Positions 48,720 to 58,253 are shown, counted from the first letter of the stretch. The stretch is 64,000 nt of DNA from Rubripirellula amarantea (GCF_007859865.1 NZ_SJPI01000001.1:1798001-1862000); one strand, 5' to 3'. Program-made: numbers and translations. The notes: generated by a model not told the origin, from the letters alone.

Positions 48720-51700
48720 ATGCCTATTCGTCGTTTGCTAATAGCGCCCGTCGTCCATCGCCTATTGGTGGTGTGGATATTGGTATGCAGTTTCACCCAA
48801 TGCCAGGCCCAGGAACCTCCGGCCAAGCCCGCTAAAGCGCAGCCTCAGGGAAAGCCACGGTATTGGACGACTCACTGGTCCTTGGACAATATCAACGTCG
48901 GAAAGTTGGCCGATCGGCTGGAGATGATCGGAATTGAAACCGGTCTGGATCTCGAGGGCGAAGTCAGTGTCGAGTTCGAAGTGGGCGTCCCCCTAACCTC
49001 TTTGCGAGACGCTGCGGCGTACCGATTTGATGGCACGCTGACGAGTTCATCTTTGGTGGTCGATGGTGTCCAGTTTCAAAACCTAAGCACCAACATTGCC
49101 TACCGTGATGGGATTGCCACACTACGTGAACTGAAGTCAGAAGTGATTGATCGAACGGCCGCGCGCAAGGTACCCGGGGCAATTCGCGGAAGCGGAACAG
49201 CAGAGCTTGTTCCGCGAGGAAAGATCGACGCGAATAGTGAGGTGACCGACGTGTCGCTCGCCCCAATAAGCGATTTGATCTCAAAGCTGACGGGACAGGT
49301 CGATGAAGACGCACTGTCCGACGGCACGCTATCGGGCAACATCAGCGTGAGCGTGCCACTAGACACCCTCAATCAAATCGAAACCTATCAACTCACCGGA
49401 TCATTCCAGGGAAAAGGATTGAAAGTTCCGGGGTTGCCGACCGCAGACTTCGATGCCAAGGAAGTTCAGATTGCCGACGAAATTCTATTCATTAACGATT
49501 TTGATTTGGTCGCGGTCAATCAGGTTAGTGGTTCTCGAGTCGGCATATCCAAAAGCAATAATGGTGACAGTCCGACGTCAACGCTTGCCGGGCTAGCGGA
49601 CGTTGCCGGGGCAATTCGCGTACGAGGCAAGGGACAAGTCCCCTTATCGGGCGTAGGCGAATTCCAGTTTGAAATGACAGGCGACGATGTTCCAGCGGAG
49701 TCTCTCGTTGAGATCGCCTCTCGTTCGTCGCTCGCAGATTCTCAAACTGAAACCGGTTCAAACGTCGCGTCAGGGAAGTTCGACTTTCGCGTTCTCGGCT
49801 CAGGAAAGTTGAACAACGAGATCAAAGATTCAACTTGGGAGATCCGCGGTTTAGTCGCTTCACCAAGGCTTCGAGTTGCCGGAATTAATCTCGGGACGAT
49901 TGAGCACGACATAGAGCTGACACCTGAGAAGTTCACCGTCGTTCCCAGGCGGAACGAAGCCGATTTGCCGAAGTCGTTTCGGCTTGGTCGTCTTCAGGCA
50001 TTCTACGCTATCACTGCTGATCAATTGGACCTTCGTTCGCTCGATGCATCGGTGTTTGGAGGCGAAATTCATGGTTCTGCGCAAATTCCATTCGCGACTG
50101 AAGGAACGCTTTCGTTGACAGGATCCGTATCGGATGTTGCACCCAAGTTGACGGTGCCGATCGCGGGACGCAACGTCGACCTTTCAGTCGTCCTGGTTGG
50201 CGAAGTGGATTGGCAAGTTCCCCTTAATGCGCTCGATCAACCCGTCTCGCACCAAGGAAATGCCAAGTTGTCGATGAAGCAGGTGCGATTGGGCGAAGCC
50301 GAGATGGGTGATTTGACCGTTGATGTGACCGCACGATCCGGTCGCATTGCACTCGTCGCTCAAGGAGAAGTTTTTGATGGGAAGTTCAGCATCGATACCA
50401 TTGCCGAGATGCAGGCTGCGGATCGCTGGCCTGACCTGACACGACGGTTCGCGAAAACGGAATTCACATTTGACGGTATGTCTTTGGGAAGACTGCTGAG
50501 CGTCACGTCTGCGGCGCGCAGCGACTTAGCGGGAACAGTGTCAGGTGTTATTACGGTCTTAGCAGCGAAGGACCAGAACGATCAGACTCGACTTCCGGAT
50601 GCTGACGTTCAACTGGAACTTCGTGAAGTTAGTCATCGCTCTGCGTTGTTGTCACGTTCCGCTCGCCTACGTGGAAAAGTCAGAAACAACATTTTCGAGC
50701 TAGAGTCACTCGTTGGGTCTTACGCTGGAGGCACGGCAAGAGCGACGGGGCGGGTGTACTTGGTTGATTCGAGCCAGAAGATTCATCCTCGATCTGACCT
50801 TTGGATATCGGCCAATCGAATTGTGTTAGATCGTGGTCTCTGGTTTCTGGGGGACGTCGCGGAAGACTACCGCGGTCGAGGATCGTTAACGGCAACGGTG
50901 AATGGGTATCAGGAATCTGTTCGCGTTCGAGGCAGCGCCAATGGAACTGACTTATCTCTTTTTGGACTGCCGCTGGGAAAAGCACATAGTGGAATCGCGG
51001 CGGACGCTAATTTGACTCAAATGAGTTGGACGCTGCGTTTCCCTTCGGTTCGGTCCACGCAAGGTGGCGGACAGGTTCAAGGTGAGCTTGCGTTATCCTC
51101 GACGCGTCGCGGCGGCCGTGGCGTGGATCTTGAAAGTCGCTGGAGAACGCGGCGAGTGGATTTTTCTAAACTCACCAAGCAACTCGGACGGTCTTCGTCG
51201 TTCGCTCAAGGTGAGTTAACAGGCGACCTAACACTTAACGGGAAATCAATTCAGTCACTTGACGACTTGAGAGGACGATTCGCTTTTCAACTCGGTCAGA
51301 CACGCGGTGCGTCAATTCCGGGACTCGTGGGTGTCTCGCAGTTCCTCGGTCCGATTTCGTTGGTGAACCAAACTTTCGATGTTGGTGAAGTGAACGGAGT
51401 CATCGGTGGCGGTGCAATCACGATTGACGAGTTTTGGATTGGGTCGGACACGGCGCTGGTGCAAGCAGATGGAAAAGTGTTTATCCGCAGCGGACGTATG
51501 GACTTGAATGCGTTGATCGCGACAGGCGACTATCGAGACATCGCGGCCGATTTCTCGCAGCTAGCGAGACGGTATGCACTGCGGTCGTTGCTTCCCACTT
51601 CGGCAATACTGGACATTACCGAGCTGCTACGAGATCGCACCTTGGTGGTTCGCGTCATAGGTACGGTCCAAGATCCAATCGTTCGTGTGCAACCCATTGA

Positions 51701-51803
51701 TACGTTTCGCGAGGAGGCTGCTCGGTTCCTGCTAAGAGAGGGCCAACGGCTGATTGTCGCTGGTGTGACCGCCGGGGCTGCGAGCGAACTCGACATGAAG
51801 TGA
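48720..51803 (+). CDS. AsmA-like envelope protein
   Basis: The protein (1027 residues from the ATG at 48720; an in-phase ATG at 48678 is also possible) has a signal anchor (LLIAPVVHRLLVVWILVCSF). A very long series of beta-strand repeats follows, as in AsmA/TamB/YhdP-type proteins that carry lipids across the periplasm or assist outer-membrane biogenesis. Characteristic pieces are LRELKSEVIDRT, FRLGRLQAFYAITADQLDLRSLDASVFGGEIHG, and a C-terminal AsmA-like part: LRGRFAFQLGQTRGASIPG, VNGVIGGGAITIDEFWIGSD and VRVIGTVQDPIVRVQPIDTF. No translocation partner is adjacent. Neither start has a good ribosome site. Confidence 0.78.
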   Translation: MPIRRLLIAPVVHRLLVVWILVCSFTQCQAQEPPAKPAKAQPQGKPRYWTTHWSLDNINVGKLADRLEMIGIETGLDLEGEVSVEFEVGVPLTSLRDAAAYRFDGTLTSSSLVVDGVQFQNLSTNIAYRDGIATLRELKSEVIDRTAARKVPGAIRGSGTAELVPRGKIDANSEVTDVSLAPISDLISKLTGQVDEDALSDGTLSGNISVSVPLDTLNQIETYQLTGSFQGKGLKVPGLPTADFDAKEVQIADEILFINDFDLVAVNQVSGSRVGISKSNNGDSPTSTLAGLADVAGAIRVRGKGQVPLSGVGEFQFEMTGDDVPAESLVEIASRSSLADSQTETGSNVASGKFDFRVLGSGKLNNEIKDSTWEIRGLVASPRLRVAGINLGTIEHDIELTPEKFTVVPRRNEADLPKSFRLGRLQAFYAITADQLDLRSLDASVFGGEIHGSAQIPFATEGTLSLTGSVSDVAPKLTVPIAGRNVDLSVVLVGEVDWQVPLNALDQPVSHQGNAKLSMKQVRLGEAEMGDLTVDVTARSGRIALVAQGEVFDGKFSIDTIAEMQAADRWPDLTRRFAKTEFTFDGMSLGRLLSVTSAARSDLAGTVSGVITVLAAKDQNDQTRLPDADVQLELREVSHRSALLSRSARLRGKVRNNIFELESLVGSYAGGTARATGRVYLVDSSQKIHPRSDLWISANRIVLDRGLWFLGDVAEDYRGRGSLTATVNGYQESVRVRGSANGTDLSLFGLPLGKAHSGIAADANLTQMSWTLRFPSVRSTQGGGQVQGELALSSTRRGGRGVDLESRWRTRRVDFSKLTKQLGRSSSFAQGELTGDLTLNGKSIQSLDDLRGRFAFQLGQTRGASIPGLVGVSQFLGPISLVNQTFDVGEVNGVIGGGAITIDEFWIGSDTALVQADGKVFIRSGRMDLNALIATGDYRDIAADFSQLARRYALRSLLPTSAILDITELLRDRTLVVRVIGTVQDPIVRVQPIDTFREEAARFLLREGQRLIVAGVTAGAASELDMK

Positions 51804-51951
51804 GCTGTGTGTTTCACAACCGCTTGCAGTTTTCTAGTCGTTCCGATTGTGACGGTCCTGACTGTCGCATCGCATATGTCTTATAAGCCACGCTAAGCGT
51901 GTCGCGCGCGCCGATTATTCGTGTAGGAAGGATTTCACCACACGAGGCGAC

Positions 51952-53097
51952 ATGATGCATCGAAACGGTTCTAGCAAGCTAGCAAAGATCACGACTCGAA
52001 GACTTATGCAGGGCTATGCCATGTTGGCTTGCCTATGGATGACCGGGTGCAGCACCCTAGGGTTATCCCTGTTCCCTTCGGATTCAATGTTAACGAAGGA
52101 CGCCGAGTCAGTCCTTGATGCGTCGAAGATTCCATTTGGGATCGCTCGAGAGAATGCCAAGACGGTGCTACCACCGCATGCTCTCGAACCTGGTGACGCT
52201 TTGCTGATCGAACCGGTCAACCTAGAGCGAGACCTGCGGCTTCCAGCCGACCAAGTGGTTTTGGCTGATGGAACGGTTGACCTGGGACCGTACGGTCGTG
52301 TCGTTGTCGCTGGTCAGGATCTTGAGCAAGCAGAATCGTTGATCGAACGTCAGATCGCGTATCAGATTCGACTGCAGCAAGAAACGTGCAAGCCGCTGTT
52401 GGCCGACGAAACCGGCGAATTGAATCAAGCACGTGATTTGCCCGAGGATTGTGACGCGATCGCGGTCAACGTGCGAATGTTGGAACCCGTACATCGCTTC
52501 TATGTACTCGGTGAAGTCAATGCACCGGGCGCTTACCCGCTATCCGGGTTTGAAACCGTTCTCGACGCGATCGTCACGGCAGGTGGCCTGACCAGCGCAG
52601 CAAACCCGTGCAAAATTCTGCTGGCCCGTCCGACGGATCCATGTGAGTGCCGAGTGACATTGCCCGTCTGTTATCGCTCCATTGTTCAAATGGGAAACAC
52701 ATCGTCGAACTATCAACTGCAACCCGGTGACCGAATCTTCGTTTCATCGAGGTCGTGCATGGATGAATTGATGTTCTGGCGAGCCAGTCGAACCTGCGAT
52801 CGTTGCCAGGGCTGTAATCGCGCTTGCAAGGTACCGCCTACCTACACGGCTCAACCAATGCTGGGCGTCGCGAATACCATGATCTCGCCGGGAAGCGTTG
52901 GATTGATGCGGCTATCAAACGACCCGCTGCGGCCCAATGACTTGTTGGAACGAGACTCACCTGACTTTCAAAGCAGCGAAGGCAATTCATCGCAAGGTCT
53001 GAGTGACTATCTCAATCAATCGCCTGAGGCTCCTTTTTCATCCGAACGGTCCCGCGAGAGTGACGTCGATGGTGAACTTGATTTCCGCGATAACTAA
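51952..53097 (+). CDS. Wza-like polysaccharide export lipoprotein (SLBB)
   Basis: Outer-membrane export lipoproteins of this family form the exit channel for capsular or exopolysaccharides. The lipobox WMTGC puts the lipid on Cys33. An export N-terminal domain (LEPGDALLIEPVNLERDLRL, LADGTVDLGPYGRVVVAGQ) comes next. A SLBB domain (FYVLGEVNAPGAYPLSGFETVLDAIVTAGGLTS, QLQPGDRIFVSS) follows. A tail with clustered Cys (CDRCQGCNRAC) and a disordered C-terminus end the protein. GAGG lies just before the ATG. The cognate co-polymerase and synthesis genes are not adjacent; the glycosyltransferases at the left of the window may be related. Confidence 0.88.
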   Translation: MMHRNGSSKLAKITTRRLMQGYAMLACLWMTGCSTLGLSLFPSDSMLTKDAESVLDASKIPFGIARENAKTVLPPHALEPGDALLIEPVNLERDLRLPADQVVLADGTVDLGPYGRVVVAGQDLEQAESLIERQIAYQIRLQQETCKPLLADETGELNQARDLPEDCDAIAVNVRMLEPVHRFYVLGEVNAPGAYPLSGFETVLDAIVTAGGLTSAANPCKILLARPTDPCECRVTLPVCYRSIVQMGNTSSNYQLQPGDRIFVSSRSCMDELMFWRASRTCDRCQGCNRACKVPPTYTAQPMLGVANTMISPGSVGLMRLSNDPLRPNDLLERDSPDFQSSEGNSSQGLSDYLNQSPEAPFSSERSRESDVDGELDFRDN

Positions 53098-53194
53098 CGG
53101 CATCACTGATGCTTGCTAAGTCAATCGTTCAGGCAATTGATAAGAATGAGTCCCACTGAAAACGATCACTAAGGTTGTGCACCACGCAGATGCC

Positions 53195-53238
53195 GCCGAG
53201 CGCATCACGCAGTTGCCGAGTGCATCACGCAGTTGCCG
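53195..53238. repeat. 20-bp tandem duplication
   Basis: GCCGAGCGCATCACGCAGTT (53195-53214) is followed by GCCGAGTGCATCACGCAGTT (53215-53234) and a partial GCCG. It lies just past the end of the diacylglycerol-kinase gene. Confidence 0.85.
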
Positions 53239-53239
53239 G

Positions 53240-54127
53240 TCAAACGGTGGCATTCATGTGCATTCGAACGGCGCCGGGGACGACGTCAAAACGCACTGGT
53301 TCCCGATCCACAAACTCGCCGTCGAGGGTAAACCGCATCGGTGGATTGGATTGCAATTGAAGCGATTTAACTTGCCGAAAGATAACTTGCTCGCATTCGA
53401 GGAAGTCACCCAGCAAGTTGTTCGCAACAATCTCAATCATGTCTCCCACCGTACCATCGCGAATGATAACGATATCGATCAGTCCATCGACCGGCGAAGC
53501 CTTCGGCGCGACTTGGATTCGTCCAGCATTTGTTTTTCCGTTGGCAACCAAGACCGCCCAAGAATCAAGTTTCTGAAAAACTTCTCCATCGCAATTCAGG
53601 TCGATACAGTAGGAAGTCATATCAGGCAGAACGTCGATAGCCCCGCGAACGTAGCTAAACGCTCCCCAACGCGCCTTTAATTCATCGGTCATGACTTCGC
53701 TGACCCGAACACAGTTTCCACCCGCGGCGATGTTGGCATAGTAGCGTTCCATGTTCTCACCCTGAATACGAACCACGTCGACCGGAATCGCTTCCTGCGC
53801 GAGTATCTCGACCGCCAATGAGATGTCATCGGGAATCTCGAGCGTGCCGGCGAAATCGTTGGCAGTGCCTAGGGGAATGATTCCCATGCTCGGTCGCTGA
53901 GCCGCTTCGATAGTCATCAACGCATTGACGACGGCATTCACCGTTCCATCACCACCAGCAGCGACGACGGTGGACTTCGGCGTATTAGAAGAAGCCTTGA
54001 TCTCGTCCACCAAGTCCGAGGTTTCGGATAGATCAATCCAAGTAGTAGCGTGATGGTCCAGATGAGTTCGTAGTGTATCTGTTTCGCTCGCCCTTCCCGA
54101 ACCAGAGTTCCAGACGACGGTTTTCAT
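53240..54127 (-). CDS. Diacylglycerol kinase-like lipid kinase (DagK/YegS family)
   Basis: The 295-residue protein has the family core: NSGSGRASETDTL, the nucleotide-binding VVAAGGDGTVNAVVNAL, and GIIPLGTANDFAGTL. A substrate domain follows with the NIAAGGNCVRVSEVMT strand and a second GEFVDREPVRFDV. Such enzymes phosphorylate diacylglycerol, sphingosine or other lipid alcohols at the membrane. Its ATG overlaps the response-regulator stop (ATGA 54124-54127), so translation is coupled. Last gene of the AI-2E-REC-kinase operon. Confidence 0.88.
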   Translation of the reverse strand: MKTVVWNSGSGRASETDTLRTHLDHHATTWIDLSETSDLVDEIKASSNTPKSTVVAAGGDGTVNAVVNALMTIEAAQRPSMGIIPLGTANDFAGTLEIPDDISLAVEILAQEAIPVDVVRIQGENMERYYANIAAGGNCVRVSEVMTDELKARWGAFSYVRGAIDVLPDMTSYCIDLNCDGEVFQKLDSWAVLVANGKTNAGRIQVAPKASPVDGLIDIVIIRDGTVGDMIEIVANNLLGDFLECEQVIFRQVKSLQLQSNPPMRFTLDGEFVDREPVRFDVVPGAVRMHMNATV

Positions 54128-54519
54128 GAGGGAACGCCTTCGGAATTGACGGCCTTCTCCCCAAGCAACTCACTGATCTGGCTGAACAGTCGTTTGAAGT
54201 CGACGGGTTTGGAGTGGAACGCATCGCAACCGGCGGCAATCGCCCGCGTCTCATCATCCGGAAGCGCGTGAGCGGTCAGCGCGATCACAGGAATTCGTTT
54301 TTCAACTTCGGCAGCTCGAATTTGCATGGTAGCTTCAATCCCATCAAGTTCTGGCATGTTGACATCCATCAAAATTAACGACGGTGCAGCTTGGGCGGTC
54401 GCCAGAACAGCCTCGAGGCCGTTACTAGCCGTGACCACTGCATAACCACGCTTACGCAAATGTTGAGCCATCATCTCGCGAATATCGTCGTGGTCGTCGA
54501 CTAGCAAAATTGTGGTCAT
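54124..54519 (-). CDS. CheY-like response regulator (receiver domain only)
   Basis: A stand-alone receiver domain of 131 residues, starting at MTTILLVDDHDD (ATG at 54519). The acidic pair lies in LVDDHDD, the phospho-acceptor Asp in LILMDVNMPELDG, the Thr switch in VIALTAHALPDD, and the Lys in HSKPVDFKRL. It has no DNA-binding output. No histidine kinase is in the cluster. It sits 37 bases after the transporter stop and overlaps the lipid-kinase ATG. Confidence 0.9.
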   Translation of the reverse strand: MTTILLVDDHDDIREMMAQHLRKRGYAVVTASNGLEAVLATAQAAPSLILMDVNMPELDGIEATMQIRAAEVEKRIPVIALTAHALPDDETRAIAAGCDAFHSKPVDFKRLFSQISELLGEKAVNSEGVPS

Positions 54520-54556
54520 GGTGTGCTCAATCAATTGAAGGTTGAAGAAAGGTAGT

Positions 54557-56542
54557 TCAAAGCGAACTCGTGGAAATGGTGTCAGGCGTTTCAGAGCGGT
54601 GGAACGATTGGTCTGGCGCCGGAGATTGCCGTTGCAGTATCGATTCGATCTTGGCTCGTGTTTGCGAATACGAGGTCGTCATGCCGGTCGCGCCGGCCTT
54701 GCGAAACTTCACAAACAACTTGTCGAAGTTCTTGAACTTGCCCATGCAAGCGATCAACACTGGGCCGGTGTAACCTTCGCTACGAATGGATCTGCAAAGA
54801 TAGCGAGCTTGCGCGAAGCCTCCTTTGGGTAGCACAACGATGACCACGATGGAGGGTGCACTATCTGCAATCTGCCGGCCTATTTCTTCCGGGAGAGTTT
54901 CGTCATCAATGCTGGTCAGTTCGTACTTCCCACGGCCACCTATTCGAAGCAAGTTCAATAGCAAGAATTCGCTGAAGTGATGCGACGTGCAGCCGACCAC
55001 CGTAGGTAAAGTCGTGGCCGTGGTTTCCTCATCCAATGGTTCGCCATCTACCGGTTCAGCCTTTGCCGGTGAAGTGTCCAATTCTTCACCCAGGCTGGCG
55101 ATCAATCCCCCGGACATCGCAAATAAGCGATTGGCGTCAACATCACTTAAATGACTAGCGTCGTGGTCGAGACGGATACGTTTGAGTGTGGGAACAATCA
55201 CTTCATCACTGACACCGGACAAATCCGACTCAGCGACGTATTGCCTGAGTAACTCACCAGCTCGATGTTCGTCACCGGCTAGTAGCCGCTGGTAAAACCG
55301 CATTGATTTTTTGATTTCGACTTCCTCGCCCAACAAAGTGGAAAGGATTTTGAAGCGAGGAACGTAGCGTCCGAGCACCACCAAACAAACGGTGAGCGGG
55401 GTCGAAAGGAGCAAACCGACCGGCCCCCACAACCAACCCCAAAACACGGCCGCAACAATCACCGCGACAGCCGAGATGCCGGTGCTGGCACCATACAACC
55501 ATGGCTCCAAAACGTTGTTGCTGAATAATTCCATCGTGATGATTAGGACCAACACGGCTAACGCAACGCCATAGCCCGGAAAGACCGACAAAGCGATCGC
55601 GAGTGGGAAAACGGCAGCAGCGGTCGGGCCGATGTAGGGTACAAATCGGAGCGATGTCGCCAGCACACCCCATAAGATCACGTTGGGAAAACTACCGCCT
55701 GGGGTCATGGTCGCCCCGATCAACGCCAAACCAACGGTTAATACGAACCCGTACGAAGTGTTCACAATCGTTTGAGCGATCAGGTATCGGCTGATTCGCC
55801 CGGCCGCCTCGTCCAACGCTTCGGTTGTTGTGACGTAGTTTCCGTGACTGACCACCGCGATGATGCGGTCTCTTAAGTCTTCTCGGTGGATCAACATGAA
55901 CAACGCGAACACACTCACAAGACCCGCCGTGGCCAGTGGCCCCAGCACGGTACCCGCTGTGGTTGCCCATGAAGCCAACGGCAAGTCATCTCGCACTTCT
56001 TGGACGTAAAGGGGCGTGCGGGTGGACGTACCGTCGTGAGGCAAGTCTTTGCGGCCGTCAGAGTTCTCTGGCAGGATTCGGTTGGTCCATGTCGTCCACA
56101 AAGACGTGTCTGCGTCTTCTTGATCATCTATCTTGACCGCTGCACCCTCTTCCATCGCCTCGGTCACTTCACTTGCGAGTTGGTCGAGGGATCCGCCAAC
56201 GCCGCTTGTCATCCCCGAAAGACTGCGTGCTTTTGCGACGAGCTCTCCTTTATGCTTTGGCAGGTCGCCGACCAAGGTGGTCAGTTCGCGGCCAATCAGA
56301 GTGAAGCCGCCTGCAAGAAGGACGAACGCGAGCGCCGCAGTTGCTACAACTGCCATGACGTTGGGGATACCTAGTCGTTGCAGCCGGTTTACGATCGGAC
56401 TCAGGAGGAACGACAGCAACAATCCGAGTGCCAGCGGAATGAAAACATCACGGGCGAAATACAATGCTGCGACGGTTAATATAACCGCAAGCAACTGAGC
56501 GACCGCAGAGATCATCGCAAGGTCGGATTTTTGTTGTGTCAT
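54557..56542 (-). CDS. AI-2E family transporter with extra C-terminal soluble domain
   Basis: The first ~375 residues are a PerM/AI-2E family permease (ARDVFIPLALGLLLSFLLSPIVNRLQRL, AGGFTLIGRELTTLVGDL, and the later LLSTPLTVCLVVLGRYVPRF), used for small-molecule or ion export. From about 430 to 661 there is an extra Rossmann-like domain: VVGCTSHHFSEFLLLNLL, SAPSIVVIVVLPKGGFAQAR and GYTGPVLIACMGKFKNFDK. It resembles a degenerate B12-binding or receiver fold, but lacks the DxHxxG cobalamin motif. ATG 56542. It is the first gene of the operon with the receiver and lipid kinase. Confidence 0.85.
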   Translation of the reverse strand: MTQQKSDLAMISAVAQLLAVILTVAALYFARDVFIPLALGLLLSFLLSPIVNRLQRLGIPNVMAVVATAALAFVLLAGGFTLIGRELTTLVGDLPKHKGELVAKARSLSGMTSGVGGSLDQLASEVTEAMEEGAAVKIDDQEDADTSLWTTWTNRILPENSDGRKDLPHDGTSTRTPLYVQEVRDDLPLASWATTAGTVLGPLATAGLVSVFALFMLIHREDLRDRIIAVVSHGNYVTTTEALDEAAGRISRYLIAQTIVNTSYGFVLTVGLALIGATMTPGGSFPNVILWGVLATSLRFVPYIGPTAAAVFPLAIALSVFPGYGVALAVLVLIITMELFSNNVLEPWLYGASTGISAVAVIVAAVFWGWLWGPVGLLLSTPLTVCLVVLGRYVPRFKILSTLLGEEVEIKKSMRFYQRLLAGDEHRAGELLRQYVAESDLSGVSDEVIVPTLKRIRLDHDASHLSDVDANRLFAMSGGLIASLGEELDTSPAKAEPVDGEPLDEETTATTLPTVVGCTSHHFSEFLLLNLLRIGGRGKYELTSIDDETLPEEIGRQIADSAPSIVVIVVLPKGGFAQARYLCRSIRSEGYTGPVLIACMGKFKNFDKLFVKFRKAGATGMTTSYSQTRAKIESILQRQSPAPDQSFHRSETPDTISTSSL

Positions 56543-56655
56543 TCAGTAGGTCAATAGTTCATTCAAGGGACTAAAAGTGCGTAGGTCGTTGGCGATCGCT
56601 TGAGTCGTCAATCAGCTAGGTCACACGAAGTGATTTTGAGCGAAATGTTGCGTTA

Positions 56656-56997
56656 TCAATTACTACTGGGATCATCTAACTCGTTGTAACGTGCAGGTGG
56701 GCTTGTGGCTTCCAAGGCCACAATAGGTTCAAGCACGCGGTAACGGTGATTTGCACCCGCGGGCACTAACCAAGAGTCTCCCCCTTGTAACGTGACCACT
56801 TCACCGTCCAAGTCCAATTCCAGGACCCCACTGAGCAAGTAGCCAACGGTCTCATAGTCACGAGAGCGGGGCGAATCGTAATCCGCTTTACCCTCCTGCC
56901 AACGCCGTAAAGCAACGTGCTTTCCCGATGCCAAGTACTTCTGGCCCATCTCGCCAGTCTCTGCAGTCGACTTCGAGGTAATTTGAGGAATGTCCAT
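56656..56997 (-). CDS. Small cupin-domain protein
   Basis: The 113-residue product is a single cupin: strands YDSPRSRDYETVGYLLSGVL and LELDLDGEVVTLQGGDSWLVPA, then GANHRYRVLEPIVALEATSP. The metal-binding cupin motif is incomplete: only GANHRY keeps a His. It could be a binding or sensory domain rather than an enzyme. AAGGA precedes the ATG. Upstream lies a direct-repeat operator candidate (57035-57065). Confidence 0.8.
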   Translation of the reverse strand: MDIPQITSKSTAETGEMGQKYLASGKHVALRRWQEGKADYDSPRSRDYETVGYLLSGVLELDLDGEVVTLQGGDSWLVPAGANHRYRVLEPIVALEATSPPARYNELDDPSSN

Positions 56998-57034
56998 TCG
57001 AATGTCCTTATTTGAAGGGTGTAGTTTCGTCGCA

Positions 57035-57065
57035 GTTCGTTTACTTGTTGCTTGTTCGTTTACTT
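57035..57065 (-). promoter_or_regulatory. Direct-repeat operator candidate of the cupin gene
   Basis: Two identical 12-mers GTTCGTTTACTT (57035-57046 and 57054-57065 on the plus strand) with a 7-base spacer, 19 bp apart start to start, lie 38-68 bases upstream of the cupin ATG. Such spacing, near two helical turns, suits a dimeric regulator. Confidence 0.55.
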
Positions 57066-57298
57066 AAATACTGTGACGCAAACGCTATGCCGTTGTCAGG
57101 CAAAGCAGCGTGTCAGCACCTGGCGCAACAATTGCTTGTACGAGCCTTCAAATTGACACGTGACAAACTTCACCGTCAGTGATGCGGGATGTCACAAGAA
57201 TAGGCTGACGCGGTTGTCGCTCGCCTAGTTTCAGAGTGGTTGTTGGGACTGTCGTACAGTTCAGCAACCCTTTCGGTTCACCTAAGAGGTAATTGATC

Positions 57299-57532
57299 AT
57301 GCGCGTCGTCGTATTAATCTTGGTTTTGGTCCTTGTTCTTGGATTGATCGGCTGGCTTCAATTCAGTTCACCCAATGGCAATCCAACCATAGAGGTCGAC
57401 ACGGATAAGGTCCGACAGGACACATCGACCATTGTCGAGAAAACCAAGAATGCCGTAGACAGCGCGGCTGGCAAGATCGATGCGAGCATTGATCGTGAGC
57501 CGGTAGCACCAGTCGATCCAGTGGCTCCGTAG
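57299..57532 (+). CDS. Small single-membrane-segment protein
   Basis: A 77-residue protein starting at the ATG at 57299, which has GAGGT in the right place. The N-terminus is a membrane helix (VVVLILVLVLVLGLIGWL), followed by a short soluble tail (IEVDTDKVRQDTSTIV, DSAAGKIDASIDREP). Family unknown. It stands at the head of the stress-type island, on the opposite strand to most of its genes. Confidence 0.7.
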   Translation: MRVVVLILVLVLVLGLIGWLQFSSPNGNPTIEVDTDKVRQDTSTIVEKTKNAVDSAAGKIDASIDREPVAPVDPVAP

Positions 57533-57851
57533 TTAATCAATCTGTGCTGTTTCGACATTCGGCACTTTGCGATCGGCATTCGGCAAACGTTCAATTCTGT
57601 GTTTGCCTGAGCGGAGCGACGACGCGAGGTGCACGAGAGCCGTTTGGGCAGTCTCGTGAGTTAAGACTGGGGAGTTCGTTCTAGGGAATTCAGACTAGGG
57701 AGTTCAGTCTAAGTCATTCAACAACGAGCCGTTGATAGGATGGAGTGTTAGAGCGATCGTTACGATCGAACGCTCTTTGCAAATGCTCTTTGCAAAACAC
57801 GCGTATCGCCTAAGTTGGCGACACGGTGTCTGCATCTAAGTACTGGACGTA
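57533..57851. other. Gene-free regulatory stretch with several short repeats
   Basis: No gene is seen. It holds three to four 14-bp units at 57667-57722 (core CTAGGGARTTCAGA). A palindrome ATCGTTACGAT at 57756-57766 is set within a longer imperfect dyad (57751-57776). A 13-bp direct repeat GCTCTTTGCAAAW lies at 57772-57797. The 3' end of the lipoprotein gene is at 57852. Confidence 0.55.
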
Positions 57852-58100
57852 CTATTCTTCACCAACATCCACGTTGACTCCGCCATCACCTACTTCAACG
57901 TCGACGCCGTCAACTGCGTCTCGCAAGTTTTCGCGTCTTTCCTCACGGCGTTCCATTCGATTTTCAACCGGGGTGTCGTTGACGTCAACATTGACGCCAT
58001 CAGTGTCATCAGGCAGAGTGCCACGTTCATGGACGTCAACGTCGCAACCCGCAAAGCTAAGGACTAGGGCTAGAGTAGCGACGAACAGGGAAGTCTTCAT
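57852..58100 (-). CDS. Small acidic lipoprotein
   Basis: The 82-residue product has a lipobox SFAGC (Cys19), then a repeated DVHERG/VDVNDTP/VDVEVGDGGVNVDV pattern of Val-Asp, and a strongly charged helix (MERREERRENLRDAVDG). The opposite-strand frame (57826-58116) is Ser/Thr/Pro-rich without a signal and is taken as its shadow. Function unknown. Confidence 0.65.
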   Translation of the reverse strand: MKTSLFVATLALVLSFAGCDVDVHERGTLPDDTDGVNVDVNDTPVENRMERREERRENLRDAVDGVDVEVGDGGVNVDVGEE

Positions 58101-58218
58101 AATTCAACTTTCGTAAATAGGGTTTGCGGTGTCAGCAATCTCGTTGCTCAGCGAGCTTCCTCGATTTATCGGCGAAGCGAAGGGGCGAACAAGTTCTGGC
58201 GGTTAAATGTGTAGGCGC

Positions 58219-58253
58219 AAAAAAAGCCGACGCGTCGTTATTGCCGCGTCGGC
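58219..58253 (-). terminator. Rho-independent terminator of the PRC-barrel gene
   Basis: Read on the minus strand, GCCGACGCG pairs with CGCGTCGGC (58226-58234 and 58245-58253, 10-base loop) and is followed by seven T residues (plus-strand A run 58219-58225). It lies 18 bases past the stop of the gene at 58271. Confidence 0.92.

Noticed and set aside
57826-58116. 96-codon plus-strand Ser/Thr/Pro frame
   Set aside because: Exact antisense of the acidic lipoprotein gene, which has a clear lipobox.
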